DNA of 64,000 bases from Enterobacter sp. EA-1 (GTDB taxonomy: Bacteria > Pseudomonadota > Gammaproteobacteria > Enterobacterales > Enterobacteriaceae). The DNA lies in assembly GCA_002886105.1 (NCBI GenBank), contig CP025776.1:4030001-4094000 (forward strand), read 5' to 3'. Shown in pieces: positions 19,686 through 29,191 of the stretch. The translations under genes and the position numbers were made by a program. How positions within the stretch are numbered: position 1 is the stretch's first letter; each line of letters opens with the position of its first letter. Below the pieces are notes generated by a model. The model saw nothing but the letters and a program-made list of their open reading frames with translations. It had not been told where the DNA came from and did no database searches.

Positions 19686-20331
19686 ATGATCATGAAGAAA
19701 TCCGCGTTCTTACTCGGTATGGGCGTGCTGCTTGGCAGCGCACAAAGCGTTGCCCACGACCATCATCACGGTAAACCGCTGTCGGAGGTTGAACGCAAAG
19801 CCAGCGAAGGCATTTTTGACAATAAAGAGGTAAAAGACAGAGCGCTGAGCGACTGGGATGGCATCTGGCAATCGCTGGAACCTTACCTGCTAAATGGCGA
19901 TCTGGATCCGGTGCTGGAGAAAAAAAGCAAAGCAGGGCGACAAAACCGTGGAAGAGTACCGGGCTTATTACAAAAAGGCTACGCGACAAACGTTGAGATG
20001 ATCGGCATCGAAGACAACGTGATGGAATTCCACACGGGCAACACGGTGAACCGTTGCCGTTATGATTACGCCGGGTACAAAATCCTCACCTATACCTCCG
20101 GTAAGAAAGGCGTTCGTTACCTGTTTGAATGCACAGACAGCCGGTCCAAAGCGCCAAAATATGTACAGTTCAGCGACCATATTATCGCGCCGCGCCAGTC
20201 ACAACATTTCCACATTTTTATGGGGGAATGTCTCCCGAGAGGCGCTGCTCAAAGAGATGGATAACTGGCCGACGTACTACCCGTACAATATGACCAAAGC
20301 GCAAGTGGTCGAGGAAATGCTACATCACTGA
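19686..20331 (+). CDS. zinT: Periplasmic zinc-binding protein ZinT (YodA)
   Basis: About 215 residues. Signal peptide MIMKKSAFLLGMGVLLGSAQS, mature N-terminus with the His-rich HDHHHGK, then a lipocalin-like domain: LSDWDGIWQSLEPYLLNGDL, YATNVEMIGIEDNVMEFH, ILTYTSGKKGVRYLFEC, QSQHFHIFMG (metal-ligand His) and WPTYYPYNMT. Frameshifts lie near 19940 and 20225. ZinT captures zinc (and cadmium) and passes it to ZnuA under zinc starvation. A Zur box lies directly upstream. Confidence 0.93.
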
Positions 20332-20337
20332 TGTGCA

Positions 20338-20371
20338 CCGGCGGGCGGTAACGACTACACCACCCGCCGGG
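20338..20371 (+). terminator. GC-rich hairpin downstream of zinT
   Basis: CCGGCGGGCGGT (20338-20349) and ACCACCCGCCGG (20359-20370) pair with a single mismatch just after the zinT stop. No clear T tract follows, so it may also protect the 3' end. Confidence 0.55.
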
Positions 20372-20395
20372 CTGTAATGGCGTTACACCGCATCA

Positions 20396-20755
20396 CTCGA
20401 TTTGCGCGTCCACTTTAATGATCGCCTGACAATCTTTTTCGCGCAGACCATAAACCTCTGCCAGACCGTTCTCGCCGCAGCCTGACGTGGCTAAATCCCG
20501 TAATGCGGCTTGCGCATAGTCGTAGCCGTTTTTAGCCAGCAATTTCTGCGCATCGTCACCAAGCGTACTGCTCGTGGCCCCGTTGCTCATTGCATCCAGA
20601 CCCGCATTACCAATCGCCCCCCTGCTGAATAGCGGCCTTGATGGTTGGATTCGTCGCCAGCTCAGGCCGAGGGCATTAATAAAATCAGCCACGGTTTTGG
20701 CGTGTGAAGTGAAAGAGAGACAGACCAGAGAAATGATGAAAACAGTGCGTTTCAT
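20396..20755 (-). CDS. Small secreted hypothetical protein
   Basis: About 119 residues with signal peptide MKRTVFIISLVCLSFTSHAK. Two compensating indels (near 20665 and 20620) hide the real middle, which restores to ELATNPTIKAAIQQGAIGNAG. The C-terminal half reads LLAKNGYDYAQAALRDLATS and GLREKDCQAIIKVDAQIE with two cysteines that may pair. Probably periplasmic. Not recognised; convergent to zinT with the hairpin between them. Confidence 0.6.
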
Positions 20756-20759
20756 ATAA

Positions 20760-21010
20760 CCTTCTTACCTTTATTATTTGAACGCCCATCATATTCCGCG
20801 CCAGAGCAAAAAACAATTATCACAATCATTGCAATGCCTTATTCCACGGGGTTCGTTGCCACGCGCGTCACCGCATTGGGAGACGGTGGTCTGGTCTACC
20901 CACGCCAATAATCGTACTCCGTCACACTTCGGCGGCAGATTGATTTCCCCCCTCAACCGGCTGTGATAGTATCCATCGCGTTATTCCTTTCTACGCTCAC
21001 CGAGGCTTTG
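20760..21010. other. Non-coding region before the topAI leader
   Basis: About 250 bases without a supported gene. It holds the promoter of the small secreted-protein gene (minus) and presumably that of the topAI-yjhP transcript (plus). Confidence 0.4.
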
Positions 21011-21037
21011 ATGCTGGAGAATGTCACCATCAGATAA
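21011..21037 (+). CDS. toiL: toiL-like leader peptide upstream of topAI
   Basis: An eight-codon ORF, M-L-E-N-V-T-I-R-stop, with GAGG at 21001-21004 correctly spaced before its ATG. E. coli topAI is preceded by a short antibiotic-sensing ORF, toiL, whose stalled translation relieves repression of topAI; the length, position and character of this ORF fit that role. Its stop codon lies inside the left arm of an inverted repeat (21033-21041/21064-21072). Assignment rests on position and my recollection of the toiL system, not on an alignment. Confidence 0.6.
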   Translation: MLENVTIR

Positions 21038-21072
21038 TCAGCCCCCGACCTGCACAGGCCGGACTGATTATC
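21033..21072 (+). promoter_or_regulatory. Inverted repeat in the topAI leader
   Basis: GATAATCAG (21033-21041) and CTGATTATC (21064-21072) are exact reverse complements flanking a GC-rich 22-base loop. The left arm includes the stop of the eight-codon leader ORF, so ribosome position on the leader would decide whether it folds. Candidate regulatory RNA structure. Confidence 0.55.
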
Positions 21073-21146
21073 GCTGCGCTTAAACCTTACGCGAACACCT
21101 GCGGGTGTTGGCTCGTTTTGCTCATGATGATGAACAGGTTTTCAGT

Positions 21147-21402
21147 ATGAATTTATCCCGTCCGGAACAACGTACCTTACACGTTCTCGCCAAAGGCGGA
21201 CGCATTGCGCATATCCGCGATGCATCAGGCCGTATTACCACCGTTGAATGCTACACCCGCGAAGGATTACTGCTCAGCGACTGCACTCTTGCGGTGTTCA
21301 AAAACTCAGGACCAAAAGCTGATCGCATCGGTAAATGGTCAGCCATACCGCATCAATCCCACCGGACTGAGCCATGTTCGCGCCCGGACAGACAACCAAT
21401 AA
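21147..21402 (+). CDS. topAI: Topoisomerase I inhibitor TopAI (YjhX family)
   Basis: About 85 residues. [20 protein letters not shown], then [20 protein letters not shown] and [10 protein letters not shown]; after a one-base shift near 21305 it ends [18 protein letters not shown]. This is very close to E. coli YjhX, a toxin that inhibits DNA topoisomerase I and is neutralised there by the GNAT protein YjhQ. No yjhQ-like gene follows; the next gene is a yjhP-like methyltransferase 11 bases downstream. Confidence 0.9.
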
Positions 21403-21412
21403 GGAGCTGAAG

Positions 21413-22143
21413 ATGACAATGACGCTGCACACGCCATTTACCGACCATTATGACCGTACTTTTCTTCTGGAGACCATGATGGGACCGAATGCGATGCGCA
21501 TCACCGAAGAGATGGCGGCCATGCTCCTCTGTCTCCCGGTATGCGCATTCTGGATCTCGGTTGCGGAAAAGGAATTTCCTCCATCCTGCTAGCGGAAAAA
21601 TACGGTGTGACGGTATTTGCCGCTGATTTGTGGATCGCGCCGACGGAAAATGCGCAACGCTTTACGGCGCTGGGTCTGGACAAGAAGATCTTTCCTCTGC
21701 GGGTGGATGCCACGCAGACACTCCCCGTTTGCGGATGACTACTTCGATATGATCATCAGCGTGGATGCGTACCAGTACTTTGGCAGTAACGACAGCATGC
21801 TGGCGAAGCTCCTGCCGTTGCTGAAAAGGACGGGCTTATCGCTGTGGCCGTACCGGAGTTTATCGGGGATTATACAGAAGGCAATGTGCCGGACGTGGTG
21901 AAACCCTTCTGGACGCCGGACTGGTACTTTTACTCCCGTCACTGGTGGCAAACGCTTTGGGAGCAGGAACCCGGCATTGAAATTATCCAGTCGCGAGAGA
22001 TGGCCTCATGCCAGCAGGCACGGGATGACTTTATGGCCTGCGCCCTCGCACAGGAAATGATGGTTCCGATAATGGAAGCCGGCGCGGGTGACTATTTTTC
22101 ATTCATCCAGCTTGTCGGGCGAAAAGTGTCACTCTCCCAGTGA
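21413..22143 (+). CDS. yjhP: SAM-dependent methyltransferase, YjhP-like
   Basis: About 243 residues. Motif I MRILDLGCGKGISSILLAEKYG, then VFAADLWIAP (acidic SAM-ribose loop), PFADDYFDMIISVDAYQYFG and LLPLLKKDGLIAVAVPEF. Frameshifts near 21520, 21725 and 21830. AAGGAG lies eight bases before ATG 21413. The sequence resembles E. coli YjhP, encoded near topAI in that species. Class I Rossmann methyltransferase; substrate unknown. A terminator follows. Confidence 0.82.
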
Positions 22144-22163
22144 GATAGCGCTTAATAATGACA

Positions 22164-22190
22164 AAAGCGCCTCTTCTCTGAGGCGCTTTA
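22164..22190 (+). terminator. Intrinsic terminator after yjhP
   Basis: AAAGCGCCTC (22164-22173) and GAGGCGCTTT (22180-22189) pair perfectly around a six-base loop, with T residues at the 3' side. It closes the topAI-yjhP transcript. Confidence 0.8.
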
Positions 22191-22346
22191 TCGCCCCCAC
22201 CGGAACGTGAGCCACTTCACAGCCATCTGCGGATAGCAGATTTTTACTGGTCGATAGCGAGTTTCATGACTGCGGCCTCACTGAAAAGGTAATTTGCAGG
22301 GGACAAAACCCCTGTACCCGTGAGGTTCCGATAATGTGAGGGCATC

Positions 22347-23570
22347 ATGATAGATTCAAATAAAAACTATTATATGAGCTGTCTGTTTTTTCTTTTCTTC
22401 TTTATTGGCTGGGGATGTTGCTATCCCTACCTCTCACTATGGCTAACAGAAACCATTGGTATTAACTATGGCGACGTTGGACTGGTCTATTCATTTACTG
22501 CGATAGTGGCTGTGTATCCAACCGTTGTTTGGTTTTATTTCCGACAAATTAATTTACCGCAAAAACCTGATGTGGATGCTGGCCATTATCATCACGTTGT
22601 TCGCGCCTTACTGGATTTATATCTTCGCCCCGTTGCTGAAAATAAATGTGGTGCTTGGCGCGCTGGCGGGCAGTATTTATATCGGGATGGCCTATGGCGC
22701 AGGTTGCGGGGTTTGCGAAGCGTACATCGATAAAGTCAGCCGTGCTTCCGGGTTTGAATTTGGACGCGCCGGGGATGTTTGGCGGTATCGGTGCAGCCAT
22801 TGGGACATTTGCTGCCGGGAAATTATACGGCATTGATCAGAACCTGATTTTCTGGACAGCAAGCGGCGCGGGCATCTGCTTGCTGTTTACCGTCTGGAAA
22901 ACGCAGGTCAAAACCACCGCCCCGCAGACGCATCATCGGGTGACAACACCCGTCACGCTGGCGGACGCTACCGCATTGTTGAAAATGAGGAAGTTCTGGT
23001 TCTTTGCGCTCTATATGATAGGCGTCGGCGCGGTGTATGAGACTTACGATCAGCAATTCGCCATTTATTACAGTCACTTCTTTGAAAGCAAAGCGCGGTG
23101 CAGAAGCGTTCGGCTACCTGACGACCGGGCAAATCTTCCTTGACGCCGTGGTGATGTTTTCGCCCCTGGTTTGTGAATAAGATCGGCCCGAAAAATGCCC
23201 TGCTCTATTGCGGGTTGATCATGAGCCTGCGCATTATCGGTTCCGCGTGGGCGATTGGCCCGGTATCGATAAGCCTGATTAAACTGCTTCACGGTTTTGA
23301 AAGCTCGGTACTGCTGGTTGCTGCGCTTAAATATATTGCCGCTAATTTTAACCCGTTACTTTCGGCGACCGTTTACCTTATTGGCTTCCAGTTTTCAAAA
23401 GCTTCAGTTCAATATTTCTGTCGACGGGAATTGGCCATATGTACCAGAAATTAGGCTTCACCGACAGTTATATGGTGCTGGGATCTATTGCGCTTTTATT
23501 TACGCTGGCGTCGTTTATTACTCTCGACAACGCCCGTTCTTTTAATGCTGTACCTGCAACGCAGGTTTAA
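22347..23570 (+). CDS. MFS oligosaccharide:H+ symporter (LacY/RafB family)
   Basis: About 408 residues with twelve predicted helices. The start SNKNYYMSCLFFLFFFIGWG resembles LacY-type permeases; FGFISDKLIYRKNLMWMLAI is the loop 2-3 MFS motif; YIGMAYGAGCGVCEAYIDKV and ASGFEFGRARMFGGIGAAIG match the family's conserved helix 5 region. Frameshifts near 22520, 22770, 23095, 23160 and 23400. Imports a galactoside or related oligosaccharide with protons; the GH42 gene 15 bases downstream points to beta-galactosides. Confidence 0.85.
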
Positions 23571-23585
23571 TCCGGGAGGTGGTGA

Positions 23586-25587
23586 ATGGCCGAATTATAT
23601 TATGGCGTGGCTTATTATGATGAATATATGCCACAAGAGAGGCTGGAGCAGGATATTTCATTGATGCTGGAAACGGGTATCAATGTAGTGCGCATTGCAG
23701 AATCAACTTTTGGGGTACCTTAGAGCCGCAAGAAGGCACCTATAACTTTTATCATATCGATCGCGTTCTCAATGCCATGCACGCCGCCGGAATCGCGGTC
23801 ATTATTGGTACGCCGACTTACGCCATTCCGGCGGCTGGCAAGAAAACATCCGGAGGTGCTGGTCACCACCGTTGACGGGCAGCAAAAGTACGGGCCCCGG
23901 CAGATCATGGATATTGTTAATCCGGACTTTCGTCGCCATGCGGAGAAGATCATCCGGGTGTTGATGGCGCACGTCAAAAAATCACCCCGCGGTGATCGGT
24001 TTTCAACTGGATAACGAGACCAAGCATTACGACAACGTCGGGCGTTATATGCAGGAAGGATTTGTCCGCCATCTGCAAGAAAAGTACGCCACACTGGCGC
24101 AGCTCAACAAGAGTTTTGGCCTCGACTACTGGAGTAACCGCATTGATAGCTGGGAAGATTTTCCCCGGTCGAGAATACGATCAATGCCAGCCCGGCGTGC
24201 GCATTCAGCCGTTACCAGCGCCAGCAGGTAACGGAGTACTGGCTGGCAGGCCAGCATTGTGCGAATATGCCCGCCCCGAACATTTTGTCACCCACAATTT
24301 CGATTTCGAATGGCGGGGTTACTCCTTCGGTGTGCAACCACGGGTCGATCACTTCGCCGCAGCGCAATGCCTGAGCGTGGCCGGGGTCGATATTTATCAC
24401 CCGAGCCGGGGATCAGTTAACCGGCAAAGAGATCGCCTTTGGCGGCGCGATCACTCGTGGGCTGGAAAAAAGGGCAACTATTTTGTGCTGGAAACCCGAG
24501 GCGCAGGGATTTCCGCAATGGACCCCCCTATCCCGGCCAGTTACGGTTACAGGCCTTCAGCCATGGCGTCGGGCGCGTCGATGGTTTCCTACTGGCACTG
24601 GCATTCGATTCACAATGCTTTTGGAAACCTACTGGAAAGGTTTGCTGAGTCATGATTTCGCGCCCAATCCGACATGGCGCGAAGCCACTATCGGCGCTGA
24701 CTTTAAAAAACTGTCGCCTCAGTTGGCAAACTTACAGGCAGAGCATGACGTGGCGTTGCTGGTAAATAATGAAGCCATGGATGCGCTTAACCACTTTAAG
24801 CCGGGAACTGCGCAGACCAATGTCTATAACGATATTGTTCGCCGCTTCCACGATGCGCTCTACGAACAGAATGTCGCGGTCGACATTATTAATGATATCG
24901 ACGACAGCGCGGTGCGCTATCGCGCCATTATTATTCCTGCGTTATACGCCGCCGACGATGCGCGACTTGCACGCATCAATCGTTATATTGAACAGGGGCC
25001 GCGCGCTGATCGGTTTTAAATCAGGCTTCAGCGATGAGCATGTGAAAGTCCGGACCGGCCCCAACCCGGCGGCTTAAGCGAGGCCTGCGGCGTGCATTAC
25101 AATCAGTTCACTCTGCCGGAAAATGTCACCGTTGCCGCCTGCGTGGAAGAGATCACGTGCCAGCAGGATAACAACGTGGAGTTGTGGATGGAGTTGCTGA
25201 CCCCGGCGCCCGAAACCCGTACCGTGCTGCGTTACCAGCACCCGGTGTGGAACGCCTATGCGGCGGCTACGGAAGCACGTTTCGGGAAAGGCGTGGCGAT
25301 GTATGTCGGCTTCCTGCCGGAAAAAAACGCTGATAGCCAGCCTCTTTAACCATCTGACGCGTGACCTGCCGCTACGTTCCCGGACATCCGACTACCGCTT
25401 CCCGGTGATCGTCAGAAAAATGCGGAACCGGAACGGCCAGAAAATCACCTTCATTTTCAATTACTCAGGAGAGCCGCAAACCCTGAAGAGTGACACCAAC
25501 GGCACGCTGCTCTTGCAAGACGCGGCAATAACCCGCGGCGCACCGTTGCGGTTAGGCGCATGGGATTTTAGTATCATCGCAAGCTGA
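23586..25587 (+). CDS. GH42 beta-galactosidase
   Basis: About 667 residues, standard for glycoside hydrolase family 42. N-terminal barrel: LYYGVAYYDEYMPQERLEQD, GINVVRIAESTFG, GIAVIIGTPTYAIPAW. Acid/base Glu in IGFQLDNETKHYD; nucleophile Glu in the FVLETEAQGF region; then SMVSYWHWHSIHN and TYWKGLLSHDF. Frameshifts near 23705, 23845, 23985, 24165, 24220, 24410, 24500, 24625, 25000, 25070 and 25320. GGAGG before ATG 23586. Hydrolyses cytoplasmic beta-galactosides brought in by the upstream permease; an AraC regulator follows. The lac system of this locus is unrelated to E. coli lacZ (GH2). Confidence 0.9.
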
Positions 25588-25617
25588 ACCGGAGCCGGGA
25601 TTATCAACGAGGCAAAC

Positions 25618-26494
25618 ATGGAACTGGATATCAATGAACTGCTGAATTTTTCTCCATTGATAAAAACCTTTACCTTTAATGCATGGATAGTCTCCGGCTT
25701 TACCCCTATTTCCAGAGGATCCTCGCTGGATTATTACATTAACCGCCCCAACGGCATGAAAGGCTATATTATCAACCTGACATTACGCGGCCGGGGGCGG
25801 GCGAAGGTGGGAGAGAACACGCTGCAATACGAGGAAAATGATCTGCTACTTTTTCCGCCCGGCGTGCCTCACCAATATGGTCGCGACGAACACAGCGAAT
25901 ACTGGGATCATCTGTGGATCTACTTTATTCCGCGCCCCTACTGGCTGGACTGGCTAAAGTGGGATAAAAATATTCTCGGCATCGGAAAAACCCGGGTCAC
26001 GGAGCCGGTAAAACAGGCATCTGCGGGAACTCTTTTATGAGGTGATCCGCCACAATTCCGACGACGCGCCCTTGTCCGAAGCACTGGCGATGAACGCCCT
26101 CGAACGGTTGATCCTTGCCTGTTTTCAGCTACAGCCTGTCAGCAATCACCACGCTCACGATCCCAGAATCAATGCCGTCTGCGACTATCTCAACGATCAC
26201 ATAGATGAAGAACTGAAAGTCGAAAAACTCGCCAGCATGGTGTTTTTGTCCCCTTCCCGCTTAGCGCATCTGTTCAAAAAGATTTGGGCGTTACCATTTA
26301 TGCGGCGTGAACAACAACGCATAAACCGTGCGCGTTTACTTATCCAGTCAACGTTATTGCCCATATTTAAAATTGCTCAATCAGTGGGTTATAGCGACCC
26401 GGTCTATTTCACTAAAATATTTCGCAAACATAATGGCATCCCGCCGGCGGAGTATAAAAAACGCTATGAGAAGATGAATAATTTTGCCCGGTAA
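25618..26494 (+). CDS. AraC-family regulator of the galactoside locus
   Basis: About 292 residues. N-terminal cupin-like sensing domain (MKGYIINLTLRGRGRAKVGE, DLLLFPPGVPHQYGRDE, EYWDHLWIYFIPRPYW); C-terminal double helix-turn-helix from DPRINAVCDYLNDHIDEEL, through KLASMVFLSPSRLAHLFKK to ARLLIQSTLLPIFKIAQSVGYSDPVYFTKIFRKHNGIPP. Frameshifts near 26020 and 26285. It is 30 bases downstream of the GH42 gene, so it most likely activates the permease-GH42 transcript in response to a galactoside. Confidence 0.88.
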
Positions 26495-26803
26495 TCAAAC
26501 ACGAAAACCGGGCGAACGCTAAGCCGATCCTTATTGCCGTTTGCCATAGGGATAGGGCGTAGCGTATGACTCTCATTCGCGAAAGCGACGGCAAACCGTT
26601 TCCCCTCCTCTCCCACGCTGCCTGCATGAAAATTCGCCCCGTAATATGATGCCAGATCAAATCTGTACATACCGTTACACAGCAACGCTCATCATCCGCG
26701 AGGCGTCTGGTATATAGTGTCGTGAACATAGAGGTCGGTTTGCTGTGAAGATAAAAAGCAACAAACTTTAAACAAATAAATATTATGCTTTCTTAATATT
26801 ATA
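26495..26803. other. Gap between araC-type gene and dlt operon
   Basis: 309 bases. A GCCCGGT/ACCGGGC inverted repeat (26486-26513) straddles the end of the regulator gene without a T tract. A minus-strand open frame (26464-26685) looks protein-like in places but has no recognisable family, weak start context and no partner, and is not annotated as a gene. The last 100 bases are AT-rich and must hold the dlt promoter. Confidence 0.4.
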
Positions 26804-27939
26804 ATGAAACTTAAAAATACACTCTGCCTACATATCTCGATGGCGGTCCTTGCTATCCTGTTTTTAGCTGTTCACCCGCTGGTGAACAGCTTTGATCCGC
26901 CGCTGACTTTCCAGCCGTTGATTAAATCAATGGAAGGCACCCAAAAGAACAAGCCGAAAAAATAGCCACTATTTCTCATGCATTACAGGGCAATGCGATT
27001 TTTTTCATCGGCGCTTCTGAAGTCGCTACCTCAGAAGATGAACATTACGCTGTATATAATTACTTTAATAATGATTTGCACCGTCCGGTTGTCGCATTTG
27101 GTGACAGCTTCGATGACAGTGTTACACATTTTTACTGTTCTCACGTTTTAAAAACGACCTTAACGCAAACAGTAAAGTGGTGTTGTTACTTTCCCCGGAC
27201 AGTTTTTATTCATTCGGCGTTCCACCCGCTATTTTTGCGGATAATTTCCCGGCACCTGTATTTAATCCGTTAATCCGGAGGATGAGCAAACCCGCCCTTC
27301 CTCGGTCAATTACTTACGCAATATTGATAAAAAAGAGATCAGCCATTTAACCTTTTCGCAAATGAACGTCTATGGCTGGCACGCGGAAAATATCTGGCAG
27401 GAAGTGAGTTTCCAGTTTGCTAATTTCTGCACGCTGATAAAAAACGACTGGCTGGCAATGCTGCACATTGAGCCGGAAGAGGCGCAATCGTGGCCGCAAC
27501 AGCCGACATCCGTAGTAACACCGGACTGGGATAAAGAGCTGGCCCATGCTCGCGAGCTGAACGCGTATCGCCAGCAAAGCGCCGCCACGCTGTGGATGGA
27601 CAAATCCATTTATGAGCCGGGCGAAAAACCGGAAGTGTGGGATGACTCCCCCGTCGTTCCGGCGCAAATACAGGCGTTTGAGGCCACCATCAAGTTGCTG
27701 AAATCCCGCCATGTTCAGGTCGTGGTCATTATTGATTCCATTAACCGGCGGGCAGTGCAGAACCCGGAACTGGTGCAGCCCGCCGTGACTCAGGCGACGG
27801 CAATTCTGAAGGCAAATCAGATCCCTTATCTCGATATGTACTCAATGCCTTATCAGGAGGGCTGGAACTGGGATCGCCTGCATCCCACCGACTGGCATGG
27901 GTACCGATGGACCGCTTTATTCTGGAGAGTTTTAAATGA
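26804..27939 (+). CDS. dltD: DltD-like D-alanine transfer protein
   Basis: About 378 residues. An N-terminal membrane anchor (MKLKNTLCLHISMAVLAILF) leads into LVNSFDPPLTF and an SGNH-like extracytoplasmic domain: FFIGASEVATSEDEHYA (G-A-S-E in place of the usual G-S-S-E, nucleophile serine kept), RPVVAFGDSFDD, KVVLLLSPDSFYSFGVPP-like strand, HLTFSQMNVYGWH, HVQVVVIIDSINRR and block V DRLHPTDLAW with the Asp/His pair. Frameshifts near 26950, 27140, 27270 and 27890. First gene of the dlt operon. In Firmicutes DltD finishes transfer of D-alanine to teichoic acid outside the membrane; the acceptor here is unknown. Confidence 0.82.
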
Positions 27940-28057
27940 TGAAAAACGCTATTCGCCTTTTTTCCTTTATCTCCTGCTGGCGGTCACCATCATCGCGTGG
28001 TCTTCGGTGGATGAGAGCATGAATTTGAAAGTGCATTTTGAATATCAAAAGTTCTGA
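27936..28057 (+). CDS. dltX: DltX-like single-helix protein
   Basis: About 40 residues. ATG 27936 overlaps the dltD stop (ATGATGA). The start M-M-K-N-A-I-R is followed, after one indel in a run of six T at 27956-27961, by FFLYLLLAVTIIAWSS (one membrane helix) and a C-terminal tail ending V-H-F-E-Y-Q-K-F. That tail fits the F-x-Y-x-x-F motif of DltX, the short protein that carries D-alanine between DltB and DltD in Gram-positives. It lies directly before dltB. Too short to be caught as a gene by usual length cut-offs. Confidence 0.68.
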
Positions 28058-28060
28058 GGA

Positions 28061-29191
28061 ATGAATGATGTACAGCTCCGGAACGTTTTTTTATATCTGT
28101 TCTCATCGGCGTTGATCTTTGCGCTGGTTAACCGCGTATTGCACTACCGGTTGACCTATTTGTCCGCCTTTTCCGTCCCTCGGCAGCGGTGGGCTGGGGT
28201 TATATCTTCCAGTGGGGGGATTATGCGGTTCCCGTGGCGGTTTTCTTCAGCTTTTACGCGATTGTCACCTTAAAAGAGAAAGGCTGGTTGAAAACTGGCG
28301 GCAGTCAGCCTGACGCTGCTGCCGCTGCTGTTGGTGAAACTGCACCTGAACAACCACTGGGGCATGATCGGCTTATCGTTTATGACCTTCCGCGCCATTG
28401 ATGTTCTGCTGTACCGCAGCAAAAGATGGCCGCCATTTCCTGCACTATTTCTGCTACCTGTTTATGCCATTTATTATCCTCCGGCAGGCCCCATGTATCG
28501 CTGGCGGACTCGGGTAACGGACATCAATAAACCGGTATTCAGCCTTACCCGTGAGCAGTTTTTAACGGCGATGGAGCAAATTTTCACCGGTATCGTGCAG
28601 AAGTTTCTCTTCGCGATGCTCATCGACAACCCGCGGTGATCCAGTCGTGGAGTCATCGCCCGTTTACCCTCAGCGTGGGGGTGGTGATGTCGCTGGCTTA
28701 CAGCGCCTATTTGTGGTTTGACTTTTGCCGGTTACAGCAATATGGCGATTGGTGCCGGGCGCCTGTTTGGCCTGAATATCCCGGCGAACTTCAATATGCC
28801 CATTCTGGCGAAAAACCCGCAGGATTTCTGGCGACGCTTCCACATCAGCCTCTCTGAATGGCTGAGGGACGTGGTGTTTATGCCGATTTACATGAACTTA
28901 ATGAAGCTCGACTTTTCCGTCAGAACAAAACACTGGCGCAGAACATCGGTATCTTCTGCACGCTGTTCTGTATGGGGGCATGGAACGGGCTCGAAAGGCA
29001 CTATGTTATCAGCGGCGCGCTGTTTGGCGCGCTATTTCCGTTGCGCACAACATGCTTCAGTGGTCAGCCAAACGCAGTCCGGCGCTGACTACCGGGTTAC
29101 AAAACCCGGTGGTTATCTTCCGGGCCGTATTTTAACGCTGGCAAGTGCTGCGGCTTCTCTTTACATCTTTAGCGGAATGTCACCTCTATGA
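28061..29191 (+). CDS. dltB: DltB-like MBOAT D-alanyl transferase
   Basis: About 376 residues, many hydrophobic helices. Family blocks: IGLSFMTFRAIDVLLYRSK, FMPFIILAGPMYRW, YLWFDFAGYSNMAIGAGRLFG, DFWRRFHISLSEWLRDVVFM and FCMGAWNGLERHYVISG. The last is where MBOAT proteins carry the catalytic His in W-H-G; here it reads W-N-G, with a His five positions later. Frameshifts near 28180, 28300, 28425, 28480, 28630, 28725, 28920, 29045 and 29090. The end LYIFSGMSPL overlaps dltA (ATGA). Passes D-alanine from the carrier protein across the membrane. Confidence 0.82.

Noticed and set aside
23586-25587. Reading the galactosidase as a LacZ-type enzyme
   Set aside because: The FQLDNE and FVLETEAQGF blocks and ~667-residue size are those of GH42; GH2 landmarks are absent.
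26464-26685. Minus-strand open frame between the AraC gene and dlt operon with protein-like stretches
   Set aside because: Overlaps the end of the regulator gene, has no recognisable family, and lacks a ribosome-binding site; possibly a remnant but not supportable as a gene.
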